A stretch of DNA of 64,000 bases. Origin: Candidozyma auris. Its lineage: Eukaryota; Ascomycota; Pichiomycetes; Serinales; Metschnikowiaceae. Made by a program: the position numbers and the translations under genes. The notes under the pieces were generated by a model that saw nothing but the letters and a program-made list of their open reading frames with translations, made no database searches and was not told the origin of the DNA. Below are positions 1 through 8,991 of this stretch, piece by piece; positions within the stretch are counted from its first letter, which is position 1, and each line of letters begins with the position of its first letter. The stretch spans positions 1,674,001-1,738,000 of the forward strand of contig NC_072814.1 of the NCBI RefSeq assembly GCF_003013715.1, given 5' to 3'.

Positions 1-468
1 GTAGCTCTCGTCAGGCACTGCCAAGGTTTCGGTGTCACCGCCATCCACATTTGTGGGAATCAACATTGCCTCGTTTCCTGGCAAAACAGTCTGGCAGAAG
101 GCAACGTTGCTCAGCGCCTTGTTGTTCACCTGAACGGTTCCGGTACCGTCCACACAGTAGTCCTTGTCAGAAAATGGTTTCGAGAGTTCTCCATCGTCGT
201 TACAGTAGAGACCACCGTTCATGGAGCTGCCAACGCTGTAGGATTTGGCAGAAGAATCCCATTGGGCCATCAACTTGCCTGGAGGACAAGCATAAGGGCA
301 GTAGGAGCCTGCTGTGCACTTCTGGTCTGGAGAAAGCGCCCATCCAGCGTTGGATTTACTGGAAGTGATCGAAACAAGGCCTTTGTCGCTTGGGAATTGG
401 CAGGTTGTTTCTCTTTTTGTTGGTGCTGCAGCGACAAGGGCAGCAGTAAGAATGGTTGCAAAATACAT
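1..468 (-). CDS. Secreted SUN-family cell-wall protein (3' end off the window)
   Basis: The first 156 codons of a gene that continues past the left edge. The ATG is at 468. The N-terminus is a short hydrophobic signal peptide (about residues 1-15) followed by a Lys-Arg pair at 18-19 that could be a Kex2 site. A cysteine-rich SUN module starts almost at once: Cys23, then a CxxGSYCPYACPPG-type motif around residues 53-68, a conserved SMNGGLYC stretch, and a VLPGNEAMLIPT segment near the edge. SUN proteins are fungal secreted or wall-bound glucan-modifying proteins acting in septation and wall remodelling. Compared with SUN41/SIM1, the long Ser/Thr-rich spacer before the module is missing, so this is the short SUN type. 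The family call is firm; the orthologue is not. Confidence 0.85.
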   Translation of the reverse strand, partial: MYFATILTAALVAAAPTKRETTCQFPSDKGLVSITSSKSNAGWALSPDQKCTAGSYCPYACPPGKLMAQWDSSAKSYSVGSSMNGGLYCNDDGELSKPFSDKDYCVDGTGTVQVNNKALSNVAFCQTVLPGNEAMLIPTNVDGGDTETLAVPDESY

Positions 469-1551
469 CTGGCTGCGATGAATGGAATGAGTGAAGGAGT
501 GACTTTAGAAAGTTCAATAAGTGAAAGACTGTTAACTCTTAGGGAAGGAAGTTAACTGAATGTAGTAGCCAGATGAAAGGAGTGACTGGATGAAAAACGA
601 ATTCGATAGAGAAGTTGAAGAAGCACAGAGATTTGCCTCTATCTTTATAGTCTTGGTCCTTTCCCTGATAGGCAGTGTAATGGCGAAGCAAAGCCCATAA
701 AACACAGGCTAATTTGCATATTTCAAGATGCAATCTGGACCTAGAACATCTGGAGAAAAAGAAATGAACCACCTTCTGATTCAGCTGATGAAAACCGTTG
801 CGTCTTCTGGACTCCCGGTCTTGGGCCCAAGAGGTCCGTCCTGCAGGATAGCCTCTAGCGTGAAACGTCCGAGGATGTAGTTCGCGCGAGGTACCAGCAG
901 AACAAGGAGGAGTTGCAACAGCCTGGAAAAGCACAAGATTTCCCGCCGTAAGTTGGCAATTTGATTATCATCTTGAAGACCTCTAATTTGCCATTTTTTT
1001 GCTTTTTTTTTTATTTTTTTAATTTTTTTTTTTTTTTATTTTTTTTTAAACTTTCATAAAATCAATCTCTCTCGCCCAAATGTACTCTTGCGCCAATACA
1101 GCGTCTCATGGCTGCGAAAATGTGCGCAAGACCGGCGAAGAAAAAAAATTTTCATCCTTCTTCCCCTGCACCTTTAGTTTCAGCGCAGTACCAGTTCTGC
1201 TGCTGAAGGGCCCGGCGGAGCCAAATCTAGAACTTATCTTCAGAAACGGCCAATAAAAAGATCTTCACTTCCTATTCTTCCCCTTTTCTTTCTTTCCTGC
1301 TCTCACTGCGTCGCCTAAGCCATCGTTTGTGCTTGTGACATTGTCGCTAGGTAGCTTGTTACATCGACCGACGATCCTTGGGGTCATAGCCTCGAACAGG
1401 CGACGCTGAGAGCTCTTTACCCTTTTGGGCTTTAATTAGGGTAAAGGTGGCTTCCTGTCAAACACCGTTGACAGCCACGACTCTGTCACCCTTGTCTCCA
1501 TGCACTCCTCTCATCACTTTCTCACTACTTATACCTAGAACCCATTCATAT
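469..1551. other. Divergent intergenic region, SUN gene / SEN15
   Basis: About 1.1 kb between two divergent starts. I see no convincing ORF. A minus-strand 131-codon ORF at 539-934 has no recognisable domain. The most obvious feature is a long T tract near the middle, listed separately. The stretch probably holds both promoters. Confidence 0.6.
994..1047 (+). repeat. Near-continuous poly(dT) tract
   Basis: Roughly 54 bases that are almost all T, broken only by a few A, G or C bases. Long poly(dA:dT) tracts in yeast promoters exclude nucleosomes, so this is a plausible shared promoter element for the flanking divergent genes. The exact length may be affected by homopolymer sequencing error. 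Confidence 0.7.
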
Positions 1552-1881
1552 ATGTCGCTATCTCAAACGGTGCAGACCAACTTAATCCATTATAATAGCT
1601 GGACTGGTGTAGATGTAGTGACGACAAGCAACCAATCGTTTTTGTGTGGCTACCCGCCCGCAAAGCTCGACGGAAGAGACCCGCCAAACAGGAAAGAATG
1701 GGTGGTGCCTCGCTCCATGGCGGATCACCTGGTAACAACGAAGGAAATCCAGCTGTGGTTTGACAGTATCGCCAAATCCGATTCGAGACCTTCCAGAGTG
1801 ACCTTGGCCTTGGTCAATGGCGACAGCACCGTTGTCTACTACTTCGTGCACGAAGGAGTAGTCAAGCCTAGACAAAACTAG
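1552..1881 (+). CDS. SEN15: tRNA-splicing endonuclease subunit Sen15
   Basis: Encodes 109 residues when started at the first ATG (1552). The frame stays open upstream to a GTG at 1447, but those residues look like untranslated leader. Sen15 is a structural, non-catalytic subunit of the heterotetrameric tRNA intron endonuclease, which in yeast sits on the mitochondrial outer surface. The diagnostic part is the C-terminal endonuclease-like fold: the strand LALVNGDSTVVYYFVHEG (residues 85-102) followed by the terminal VKPRQN. The protein is somewhat shorter than the S. cerevisiae one (128 aa). The gene is divergent from the SUN gene and convergent with DLT1, with about 60 bp between stops. Confidence 0.8.
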   Translation: MSLSQTVQTNLIHYNSWTGVDVVTTSNQSFLCGYPPAKLDGRDPPNRKEWVVPRSMADHLVTTKEIQLWFDSIAKSDSRPSRVTLALVNGDSTVVYYFVHEGVVKPRQN

Positions 1882-1943
1882 GCTTGTGACTGAATGCTCA
1901 TTTAATAATCTATATGCAATTACTTTGAAACAAAGTGCTCTAT

Positions 1944-3329
1944 CTACTCTTGGTCGGAGCCAAGTGGAGTGGCGCTAAACCTTTTCACTGAAGCAGTGTC
2001 ACCAGACTCGTCACTGCTTTGCTGTGAGCTATTGCTATGTTCCTGGTAATAAATCTCACTCGCACTTTTTGGCCGCTCCTTGGCCCTGCTAGGGAACATA
2101 AGCTTGCTCTTAATCACTGACTTGCTAGAGCTCATCGAGCCTCTGGGTCGACCTAAGGGGTCGCTTGTATGAGTGCTCATTCTCGATATTCGCCTTGAAC
2201 TTCGATCGTCCCGGTTCAACACTACGTCAGACCGGTCAATGTACTCAAATAGGTCACTCCTAGTAACTGACCGCGAGCTACGTGCCCCATTTGCTGGCTT
2301 TCGCTGCGACGGTACACCCAAAGTGGGCATTAAAGTGTTGTCTCCTCCGAAAGAGGAGCCTCTGCTATTGGTTTGTATCCTTTGTGGAGTGACCCACGGG
2401 TTGCTCAACTCCTCCTCACTCTCGTGGAACTGAAGCCTGTTTGTGTGGAACGCTAGCGATAGTTTATCAAACAATGCGAGAAACCGAACGATCTCCAGCT
2501 CTTTTATTAATCCAGGCCCGTACTTGAGCTTCTCATACAACCTCACCATTTGCTTCACATCCTGTAATTTCGTTCTGTCGAGTTCCCTCTCCTCTACTAA
2601 GATCTTGGTCATGGAGATGGCAATTTCTCTAAACGAATACCACTCAGGGATATCAAATCTTGTCAAGCTCATGCCATAGAGTCGAATCTGTAACCCGAGG
2701 CTGTCCAAGATCTCTTCATAGAGGCAGTCCGGCGGTAGGTTAGTGCCTTCTTTTGGAAAGCCCAAGCTGATGTTTCTTTTCTGGATATACTCTGGCGGCG
2801 AAGCACCAGGGAAATTAAGAATCTCGTTCTCGTTGTGCAAAGGACCAGCCCTTACCTTGATGTCACCAATGCACCGCCTGAGTGTCCCCTCAATATACTG
2901 GCGGACATCTGAAGGTAGATCATTCTTCTCAAGCGGAATGTACACTGATTTTGACGGGATCTGGTTCAACATCATCCTGCTCTGGTAAAGTCTCGAGAAA
3001 TATATAATCAAACAAAATAGTAAAAACAATGCACACGCCATGATCACTATAAATGTCTTGATCCATGTAGATGGCGCCCCCCATGTTTGCACAATGATAT
3101 CCAACGGCGTAACGAGAATAAACCCAAAGGTAAGGAGCATGAATATGATCAAAGAAATAGAGTAAAGCCACCTAAACAACTTCTTCGGTAGCCTCGATGC
3201 ATCTAGGAAACCCAGGTCCCTAGCAAACCTGGCCCTTATATTACGGGTAGGTTTCGGAGACGCCTGGTTTTCGGTGCCTTCTATGAGGCTGGCGCTCTGC
3301 CTCGATCTATGTCGGAGCCGTAGGGCCAT
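1944..3329 (-). CDS. DLT1: Defect-at-low-temperature protein Dlt1, two-TM membrane protein
   Basis: 461 residues from an ATG at 3329. After a basic N-terminus there are two clear membrane segments (about 52-75 and 91-113). A conserved cytosolic stretch follows with SVYIPLEKNDLP (near 127-140) and a helical region ending near FLALFDKL. This order is typical of the fungal Dlt1 family, whose molecular role is unknown; the name comes from a growth phenotype. The C-terminal third is Ser/Arg-rich and probably disordered, making the protein longer than the S. cerevisiae member (about 340 aa). It lies head-to-tail downstream of EAF1 with a 182-bp gap. The family call rests on the TM pair plus the conserved motif. 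Confidence 0.72.
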   Translation of the reverse strand: MALRLRHRSRQSASLIEGTENQASPKPTRNIRARFARDLGFLDASRLPKKLFRWLYSISLIIFMLLTFGFILVTPLDIIVQTWGAPSTWIKTFIVIMACALFLLFCLIIYFSRLYQSRMMLNQIPSKSVYIPLEKNDLPSDVRQYIEGTLRRCIGDIKVRAGPLHNENEILNFPGASPPEYIQKRNISLGFPKEGTNLPPDCLYEEILDSLGLQIRLYGMSLTRFDIPEWYSFREIAISMTKILVEERELDRTKLQDVKQMVRLYEKLKYGPGLIKELEIVRFLALFDKLSLAFHTNRLQFHESEEELSNPWVTPQRIQTNSRGSSFGGDNTLMPTLGVPSQRKPANGARSSRSVTRSDLFEYIDRSDVVLNRDDRSSRRISRMSTHTSDPLGRPRGSMSSSKSVIKSKLMFPSRAKERPKSASEIYYQEHSNSSQQSSDESGDTASVKRFSATPLGSDQE

Positions 3330-3511
3330 TCCTTATTTATGTATATGCTGATGCAGAGATATGGTGGTGATAGGATTGATGTCTCGTATTTGTATACACA
3401 TCATGATGCGCATAGTCAACGGTTGCGAAACACTTTACCTAAACGGGATTATAATTTCTATGGTCATGGACTTCATCAATTAATATACAAGACAGAATAG
3501 CGAATTTGTGA

Positions 3512-6500
3512 CTACGATGATTCGCCATTATTGCCCTTGCTCGCCTGATTACGGTTGTAGTTTCTCTGCTGCGCCAGTGGCCTTCCTTTGGTGCCTGAAG
3601 GAGTAGGTGAGGAGCTCATGGCGGGACTCCCGACACTGGTTCCTTGCACATAGGATGAGGAGGACGCTTGCTGGTTTTGCATCATGAGCTTTTTGCGCTC
3701 TTCGTATTGAAGTTTCGTGAGTTTTTGTGCATCCATCTCCTTCTCGGCCATTCTCTGCCTCTGGAGGTGTGCTTGTCTGGCCAGACCAAGGTTTTGTTGA
3801 ACAGACTGGGCCGCCGTCATGTTTGCAGCATTTCTGGTTGTTGCTCCCTGAGAAGGCGCCAGCTGTTGGTTTGACTGTTGCTGCAGCTGTTGCTGATGTA
3901 AACGGTTCTGCTGCTGTTGTTGGAGGTTGGCCAAATACGATGCTGCGAGTTTGGTCACCTGCTCCTTAGTCAAATTAGGATTCTTCTGCTGAATTGAATT
4001 GATTATTGCAGAGACATGCGCTGGTGCAAACTGAAGACGTCCCTTAGTGGGCGTTCCAGTTCTCTTGCCCAGGGCCATTGCTGCCTGTGATGGAGCACCA
4101 GTGTTACCACCAACACCAGCATTAGACTGGGCTGCACTAAGACTCTGCCCCGTCGCTTGCTGGTTTGCTTGGTAGCCTTGAAGCTTTCTTCCTTGAGCTG
4201 ATGCTCCTTGAAGATTGGCCATATTGGCGTTGCCGGACCCCGCGACGCCGCCACTTCCAGCTTGGTTTTGCTGCTGCATTAACCTTCTCTGTTTCTGAAG
4301 CAAAAGAAGCTGCTGGATTTGCTCCTTCGTGTAAGGAGTGCCGTTCGGCGTTGTCGGCCGCTTCAAATCATTAACAACTGAAGCCTGAGGGCCCAGTTGT
4401 TGCTGTTGAAGCAGCAGAGGAGCGCTGCCGGGCCCCACCGTTTGTGGTCTCAGCAAGTTTGCGCCGGCTCCAAGCGTCGTCATTCCAGCACCTTGAGCTC
4501 TCTGCTGCATACCTTGCAATTGATTAGGGGCTTGTGACACACGCCTCTGAGGAACACCAGCAGCGGCGGCTACAGCAGCACTGTGAGCTTGTTCACGCTG
4601 CTGCTGAACAGACTTATGTGCCATTCCTGAACCAGCTGGCCCACTTCCTTGCTGGCCCTTCTGCAGCTGGGAAACGGCGTTGAGCATTCTTGCACGGGTG
4701 GCCTCCTGGCTCATGTGAGTCTCCTGCTTGGATCTATCTCTATCAAACTTGAGTCTCAGAAGCTCAGCGGGAGATGGTATATGGTCATTGGCACGGCCAC
4801 CATTAGCAGCATTGCTTGCAACGCCGTAATCTGGAGAGTTGTTCGCAGATCTGCGATGGTTGATCTTAGCAAGCGCCTGTTCACGCTTTCTCATTGTCTT
4901 TCTCATGGCATCAAACATCGAGGCCCACCTAAGTTTTCTATGACCTCTTTGTATGGATTCATTGCCTACACCAAGAGGTGAGATTCTTCTCTTGGTGGTC
5001 AGCTGAGCTTTGTGGGCGTGTTCAAGCCATTGCTGTGCTGGATATGCATTGATGCCTTTCATGTCGGAAAATTGAAACTTTTCATTAAGTTGGATGTATC
5101 TTTCAAAACATTGCCAGGGCGTTCTCCTCTCGATATTGGACTCGTATCTTTTCAAGGTTGCAGAATGAGAATTTAGATGTGCAGCAATGAGATCCCAGTT
5201 GAAGCAGAACTCGGCTACATAATGTATGAGATGCATGTCATCTTGCGGAAGCCAAATAGTCGGTGACCTGAATTCAATGTTTCTCACGTTCGGCGGTTTT
5301 GGTGGACGTAAAAAGTTGAAGCGACGATGTTGTGAACCAAATAGCCCTTTCTGGTATTCGGGTGGGCCCGAAATTTTCGAACTACCGAGCTCAGCTCCCT
5401 TGCTATCCTTCAAAATAATCTTAAACCATCCTTGTTCGCTATCCATAGGATGCAACATTCTCGACACGGGCATAATGGAGAACTCTGTGGATTTTCTTGA
5501 TGAAAGCAAACTCTCGTAACCATCAAAAGCACTATACCTAGGCAAGTTTCTAACAATCGATTGGTCGACCTTACGAAGATCACTTATGTCGGCATGAGTC
5601 TTGAAGGGCACATTTTCAACATCAGAGATGCCAGCCGCCTCAAGATCTTCTTTAGTATACTCAGGCAATTCAGGTGGCGTAATTTCTGATGATGGCGAGG
5701 ACCTCTCTAAGAGCTTGCTGATGTCGATAGTGTCAGCAATATCTGCTTTCTCAGTCTTCATTCCTTCCACATTATCTGGGGAGGTAGCATTCTCCTTCAG
5801 AGAAGGTGAGTCACGTTGGGTAGGTTCAGCGGTTTCAACCTCAGACATGATTTGATCCACAATATTCGTCTTGTTCGATTCTCCTATATGCTTGATGGGA
5901 GCTCTTTTGATACACATCACCTTACCATAAGACCAATAATCCTGAATGCCTTGGGAAATAGTAAAACAACAAGCTTTTTTAAACTTCGTGGACTCCTTGA
6001 AGTCTGTAAATAACCATTTACTTTCGTCTAGTAAGATGTCCCAGGAGTATGCCTTAGACTTCTTGTTCTTCTTGGAATAGATGTATGGATCGTAGTAGCG
6101 AATGGGCTGCCTGAGAGACCATTTTTTTTGTCTTTTGAGTTCCTCGATACGAGCGTAAAGCACGGCAATCTTTCCTTCAAGAAGTGCCAGTTCGAAGTTT
6201 TCAGTCATCAAGGTTTTATGCGATCCCGGGAGAAGTTTAAACAACGGTAGGGTTTGGGTCAAGTAATAAAGCTCTGCCAATGAGGAAACATCGTGTACCT
6301 CCGTGGGGTAGTTCTCAGGCACTTGTATGACATCTAGCTCCAGGATACTCTTGTTTAAGAATTCATTCATATGGGCATCTAGCGCTTCTACTGGGCTCTT
6401 CAAAGATGTGACAGCCAGCTTTTTCACCGCCTGCTTCGAATCTGCCGGCATGATTCGGCTTGGGTAATCTTTCATGGTGGTTTTTCTGCTCTTGGAAGCT

Positions 6501-6799
6501 CGCTCTATCTCTGGCGATTCAGCCGGTCTCTTTAAATGCTCCGGCTGGAAGAGTTCTGTTTGCAAAGCCGATATGAGTTCATTCTTTAAAGCTTGGGAAT
6601 CACATACATATGGGAGCAGATTAATGTTTAAGGGCTCATTTCTAGCGATATCGTTGGCGCTGTAGAAATCTTGACCAACCTGGGAGCTGTCTCTGGCTTT
6701 GAAAGCCTCCAATGACTGAAGTGGATTCGTAAACAAGAATAGTAGCTCTCTGAGTTTATCCTGCCTGGCATCTTGAATCAATTCTCGCTCAGATGCCAT
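3512..6799 (-). CDS. EAF1: NuA4 histone acetyltransferase scaffold Eaf1 (Vid21)
   Basis: 1095 residues. Eaf1 is the platform subunit that assembles the NuA4 histone H4/H2A acetyltransferase complex in the nucleus. The expected domain order is visible. An HSA region (about 228-300, with YSWDILLDESKWLFTDFKES) binds actin and Arp4. A Myb/SANT domain (about 512-575, starting WLPQDDMHLIHYVAEF) comes next. The long C-terminal tail is rich in Gln, Asn, Ala and Ser, with many Q runs between about 720 and 1060. The tail is low complexity and would be a fast-evolving or polymorphic region. Length is close to S. cerevisiae Eaf1 (982 aa). The promoter has two CACGTG boxes. Confidence 0.92.
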   Translation of the reverse strand: MASERELIQDARQDKLRELLFLFTNPLQSLEAFKARDSSQVGQDFYSANDIARNEPLNINLLPYVCDSQALKNELISALQTELFQPEHLKRPAESPEIERASKSRKTTMKDYPSRIMPADSKQAVKKLAVTSLKSPVEALDAHMNEFLNKSILELDVIQVPENYPTEVHDVSSLAELYYLTQTLPLFKLLPGSHKTLMTENFELALLEGKIAVLYARIEELKRQKKWSLRQPIRYYDPYIYSKKNKKSKAYSWDILLDESKWLFTDFKESTKFKKACCFTISQGIQDYWSYGKVMCIKRAPIKHIGESNKTNIVDQIMSEVETAEPTQRDSPSLKENATSPDNVEGMKTEKADIADTIDISKLLERSSPSSEITPPELPEYTKEDLEAAGISDVENVPFKTHADISDLRKVDQSIVRNLPRYSAFDGYESLLSSRKSTEFSIMPVSRMLHPMDSEQGWFKIILKDSKGAELGSSKISGPPEYQKGLFGSQHRRFNFLRPPKPPNVRNIEFRSPTIWLPQDDMHLIHYVAEFCFNWDLIAAHLNSHSATLKRYESNIERRTPWQCFERYIQLNEKFQFSDMKGINAYPAQQWLEHAHKAQLTTKRRISPLGVGNESIQRGHRKLRWASMFDAMRKTMRKREQALAKINHRRSANNSPDYGVASNAANGGRANDHIPSPAELLRLKFDRDRSKQETHMSQEATRARMLNAVSQLQKGQQGSGPAGSGMAHKSVQQQREQAHSAAVAAAAGVPQRRVSQAPNQLQGMQQRAQGAGMTTLGAGANLLRPQTVGPGSAPLLLQQQQLGPQASVVNDLKRPTTPNGTPYTKEQIQQLLLLQKQRRLMQQQNQAGSGGVAGSGNANMANLQGASAQGRKLQGYQANQQATGQSLSAAQSNAGVGGNTGAPSQAAMALGKRTGTPTKGRLQFAPAHVSAIINSIQQKNPNLTKEQVTKLAASYLANLQQQQQNRLHQQQLQQQSNQQLAPSQGATTRNAANMTAAQSVQQNLGLARQAHLQRQRMAEKEMDAQKLTKLQYEERKKLMMQNQQASSSSYVQGTSVGSPAMSSSPTPSGTKGRPLAQQRNYNRNQASKGNNGESS

Positions 6800-7137
6800 A
6801 ATATGCTTAAATTGAAACGGTTGAAATGTATTCTATGAAGTGTTTATTCATTATGTGCCGACTTGTCCGTGTGATTATCACGTGTGTGTCATGCCTAATT
6901 CACGTGATTCCGATGCTGACTGGAAATGGTTTATCCGATATGGAAGCTACAATTTCAGGTACTATAATACAATGTTAATGTAAATTAGTTGGTTTGATCA
7001 TGGTACGTCGTAGCAAAACCACACGTCACCAAACCAAGATGCTATCAAAGTATTGTACATGCAAATTAAAGTACCTCCCTGGCTTACCAATGCGAGCTTG
7101 AGAGTATGCCCTGGAGCAACAGAAATGCCAGATGCTT
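6800..7137. other. Intergenic: EAF1 promoter and RLI1 3' region
   Basis: 338 bp between two minus-strand genes. It holds the paired CACGTG boxes listed separately and no ORF worth calling. Confidence 0.6.
6879..6906 (-). promoter_or_regulatory. Two CACGTG E-boxes upstream of EAF1
   Basis: CACGTG occurs at 6879-6884 and again at 6901-6906, 22 bp apart (two helical turns), 80-107 bp upstream of the EAF1 ATG. CACGTG is bound by yeast bHLH factors such as Cbf1, Pho4 or Tye7. The spacing suggests a paired site. Which factor binds is not decidable from the sequence. Confidence 0.5.
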
Positions 7138-8991
7138 TTACAACTCAGTGTTGTCCAAGAAAAAGTAGTTGCCCGCAGCCTTCTGCTCCTTGTCCATCTG
7201 AGAATCTCTCTTGTTAATTCTGGGTCTGAAAGAGTTAGGATCTCTTCTGAAGGTCACGCTCAAGTTCTTCAAAAATCTGTTACAACCAGTCAACAAGGAC
7301 TCTGGTGCCTTGGCAACTGCGTTCTTGGATGGCGTACCCTCAAACACGATCACCCTGTCGGCCAAGTAGGTAGCCATCATGAAATCGTGCTCCACGATGA
7401 ATGCAGTCTTCTTAGCATGCAAGATGAATCTTCTGATCACCTTAGAACAGACAATACGCTGCTCCGAATCTAAGTATGCAGATGGTTCATCAATCAAATA
7501 GATGTCTGCTGGAATACCGAGAGCCAACACAAGAGCAACTCTTTGCAACTCACCACCAGACAAGGTTTGAACCTCTTGGTCAATGATGTTGTCGATCTTG
7601 AGTGGCTTCACGACATCAGTTTGGAACTGTGGGTTCAAAAATGCCGCCTTGATCTTCTTGAAAAACAATTGCCTCACTGTACCAGGGAACTTCGGAGCGA
7701 TCTTCTGTGGCTTCATAGAAATGTTGAGTTTAGGTACTTCGACACCATTGTCGGCAGCTAAGGCACCGGCCAACATCTTACAGAATGTAGTCTTACCAGT
7801 ACCATTCTCACCGAACATGACCAAGATTTCAGAGTTGGTGAACTCACCAGCCTCAACTCTTAAGTGGAAATCACCCTGAGTTTTTTCCAAAGTTGGGTAT
7901 TGCATAGCAGTGGAGTGGTCCAAGATCAAACCGTCAGCGGCATCAGCCAACTTGAACTGCAAGCTTTCTTCTCTGAACCTCATATTCTCCGTAGGAAGGA
8001 AACCATCCAAGAAGATGTTGATGCCTTCCCTCACAGATGCAGGGAAGGTCACCACACCGTACACAGAAGGAGTACCGTACAAGATACAGACGTAGTCGGA
8101 CAAGTAATCCAAGACAGACAAATCGTGCTCCACACAAATAACGTATGTGGAAGGCTCCAAAAGGGAACGGATCAATTCAGCGGCTCTCAATCTCTGCTTG
8201 ACATCCAAATAAGAGGAAGGCTCGTCAAACATGTAGACATTCGCTTCCTGGACACAGGTCATGGCAAGGGCAAATCTCTGCAACTCACCACCAGACAATT
8301 GATCAACGTCTCTCTTCATGACCGGGTCCAACTCTAGGAGTTTCATGATGTAGTCCCACGAGTCTTTTCTAGCACACTTAGCCTTCAAGATGCCTGCAAC
8401 GTCTTTCACAGGCGACTTTGCGAGCGCCCTGGGGATATTGTCGACGTACTGTGGCTTGATAATGGCCTTGATGTTGTCCTCCAAAACCTTGGTAAAGAAA
8501 TTTTGTAACTCAGACCCTCTAAAATACCTCAAGATCTCTTCCCAGTCTGGTGGGTCATCGTACCTACCTAAATTGGGTTTCTGCTTACCCGCTAAAATCT
8601 TCAAGGCTGTGGATTTACCGATACCGTTGGTTCCGACCAAACCAAGAACCTCACCTGGTTTAGGTGTGGGTAACCTGTGCAACTTGAACGAGTTGGCAGA
8701 GTATCTGTGGGTAGTTTCAGCCTCCAAGTTTGTGGGCAAATTGATGATGTTGATGGCGTCGAACGGGCACTTCTTCACGCAAATACCACATCCAATACAT
8801 AATGTTTCCGAAATGAAGGCAATCTTCAGCGCTGGTGTCACCTCAATACACAACTTGCCTGTCTTCACCACGGGACAAGACTTGCGGCATTCCTGACGGC
8901 ACTTTTTCGGCTTGCACTTGTCGCTGGACACGATGGCAATTCTCTGGCCCTTGGAAGACGTTTCGTTCTTTTTTGCTCCTTTTCCACTCAT
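7138..8991 (-). CDS. RLI1: Ribosome-recycling ABC ATPase Rli1 (ABCE1)
   Basis: 617 residues from the ATG at 8991; an upstream in-frame GTG at 9006 is not a credible start. Rli1 splits 80S ribosomes after termination and acts in initiation and ribosome biogenesis; it is essential and carries two [4Fe-4S] clusters. The cluster cysteines are visible: Cys26/31/35/39 and the ferredoxin-like set Cys65/68/71/75 ([13 protein letters not shown]). Two ABC domains follow. The first has Walker [10 protein letters not shown] (120-128) and LSGGELQR; the second has GENGTGKTT and a second LSGGELQR. Both have EPSxYLD Walker B/D-loop motifs. Length matches the S. cerevisiae protein (608 aa). Confidence 0.97.
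   Translation of the reverse strand: MSGKGAKKNETSSKGQRIAIVSSDKCKPKKCRQECRKSCPVVKTGKLCIEVTPALKIAFISETLCIGCGICVKKCPFDAINIINLPTNLEAETTHRYSANSFKLHRLPTPKPGEVLGLVGTNGIGKSTALKILAGKQKPNLGRYDDPPDWEEILRYFRGSELQNFFTKVLEDNIKAIIKPQYVDNIPRALAKSPVKDVAGILKAKCARKDSWDYIMKLLELDPVMKRDVDQLSGGELQRFALAMTCVQEANVYMFDEPSSYLDVKQRLRAAELIRSLLEPSTYVICVEHDLSVLDYLSDYVCILYGTPSVYGVVTFPASVREGINIFLDGFLPTENMRFREESLQFKLADAADGLILDHSTAMQYPTLEKTQGDFHLRVEAGEFTNSEILVMFGENGTGKTTFCKMLAGALAADNGVEVPKLNISMKPQKIAPKFPGTVRQLFFKKIKAAFLNPQFQTDVVKPLKIDNIIDQEVQTLSGGELQRVALVLALGIPADIYLIDEPSAYLDSEQRIVCSKVIRRFILHAKKTAFIVEHDFMMATYLADRVIVFEGTPSKNAVAKAPESLLTGCNRFLKNLSVTFRRDPNSFRPRINKRDSQMDKEQKAAGNYFFLDNTEL

Noticed and set aside
539..934. 131-codon minus-strand ORF between the SUN gene and SEN15
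   Set aside because: No domain, and no homology that I recognise; sits in the shared promoter region.
1447..1551. N-terminal extension of SEN15 by 35 codons
   Set aside because: It would start at GTG; the first ATG at 1552 gives the conserved protein.
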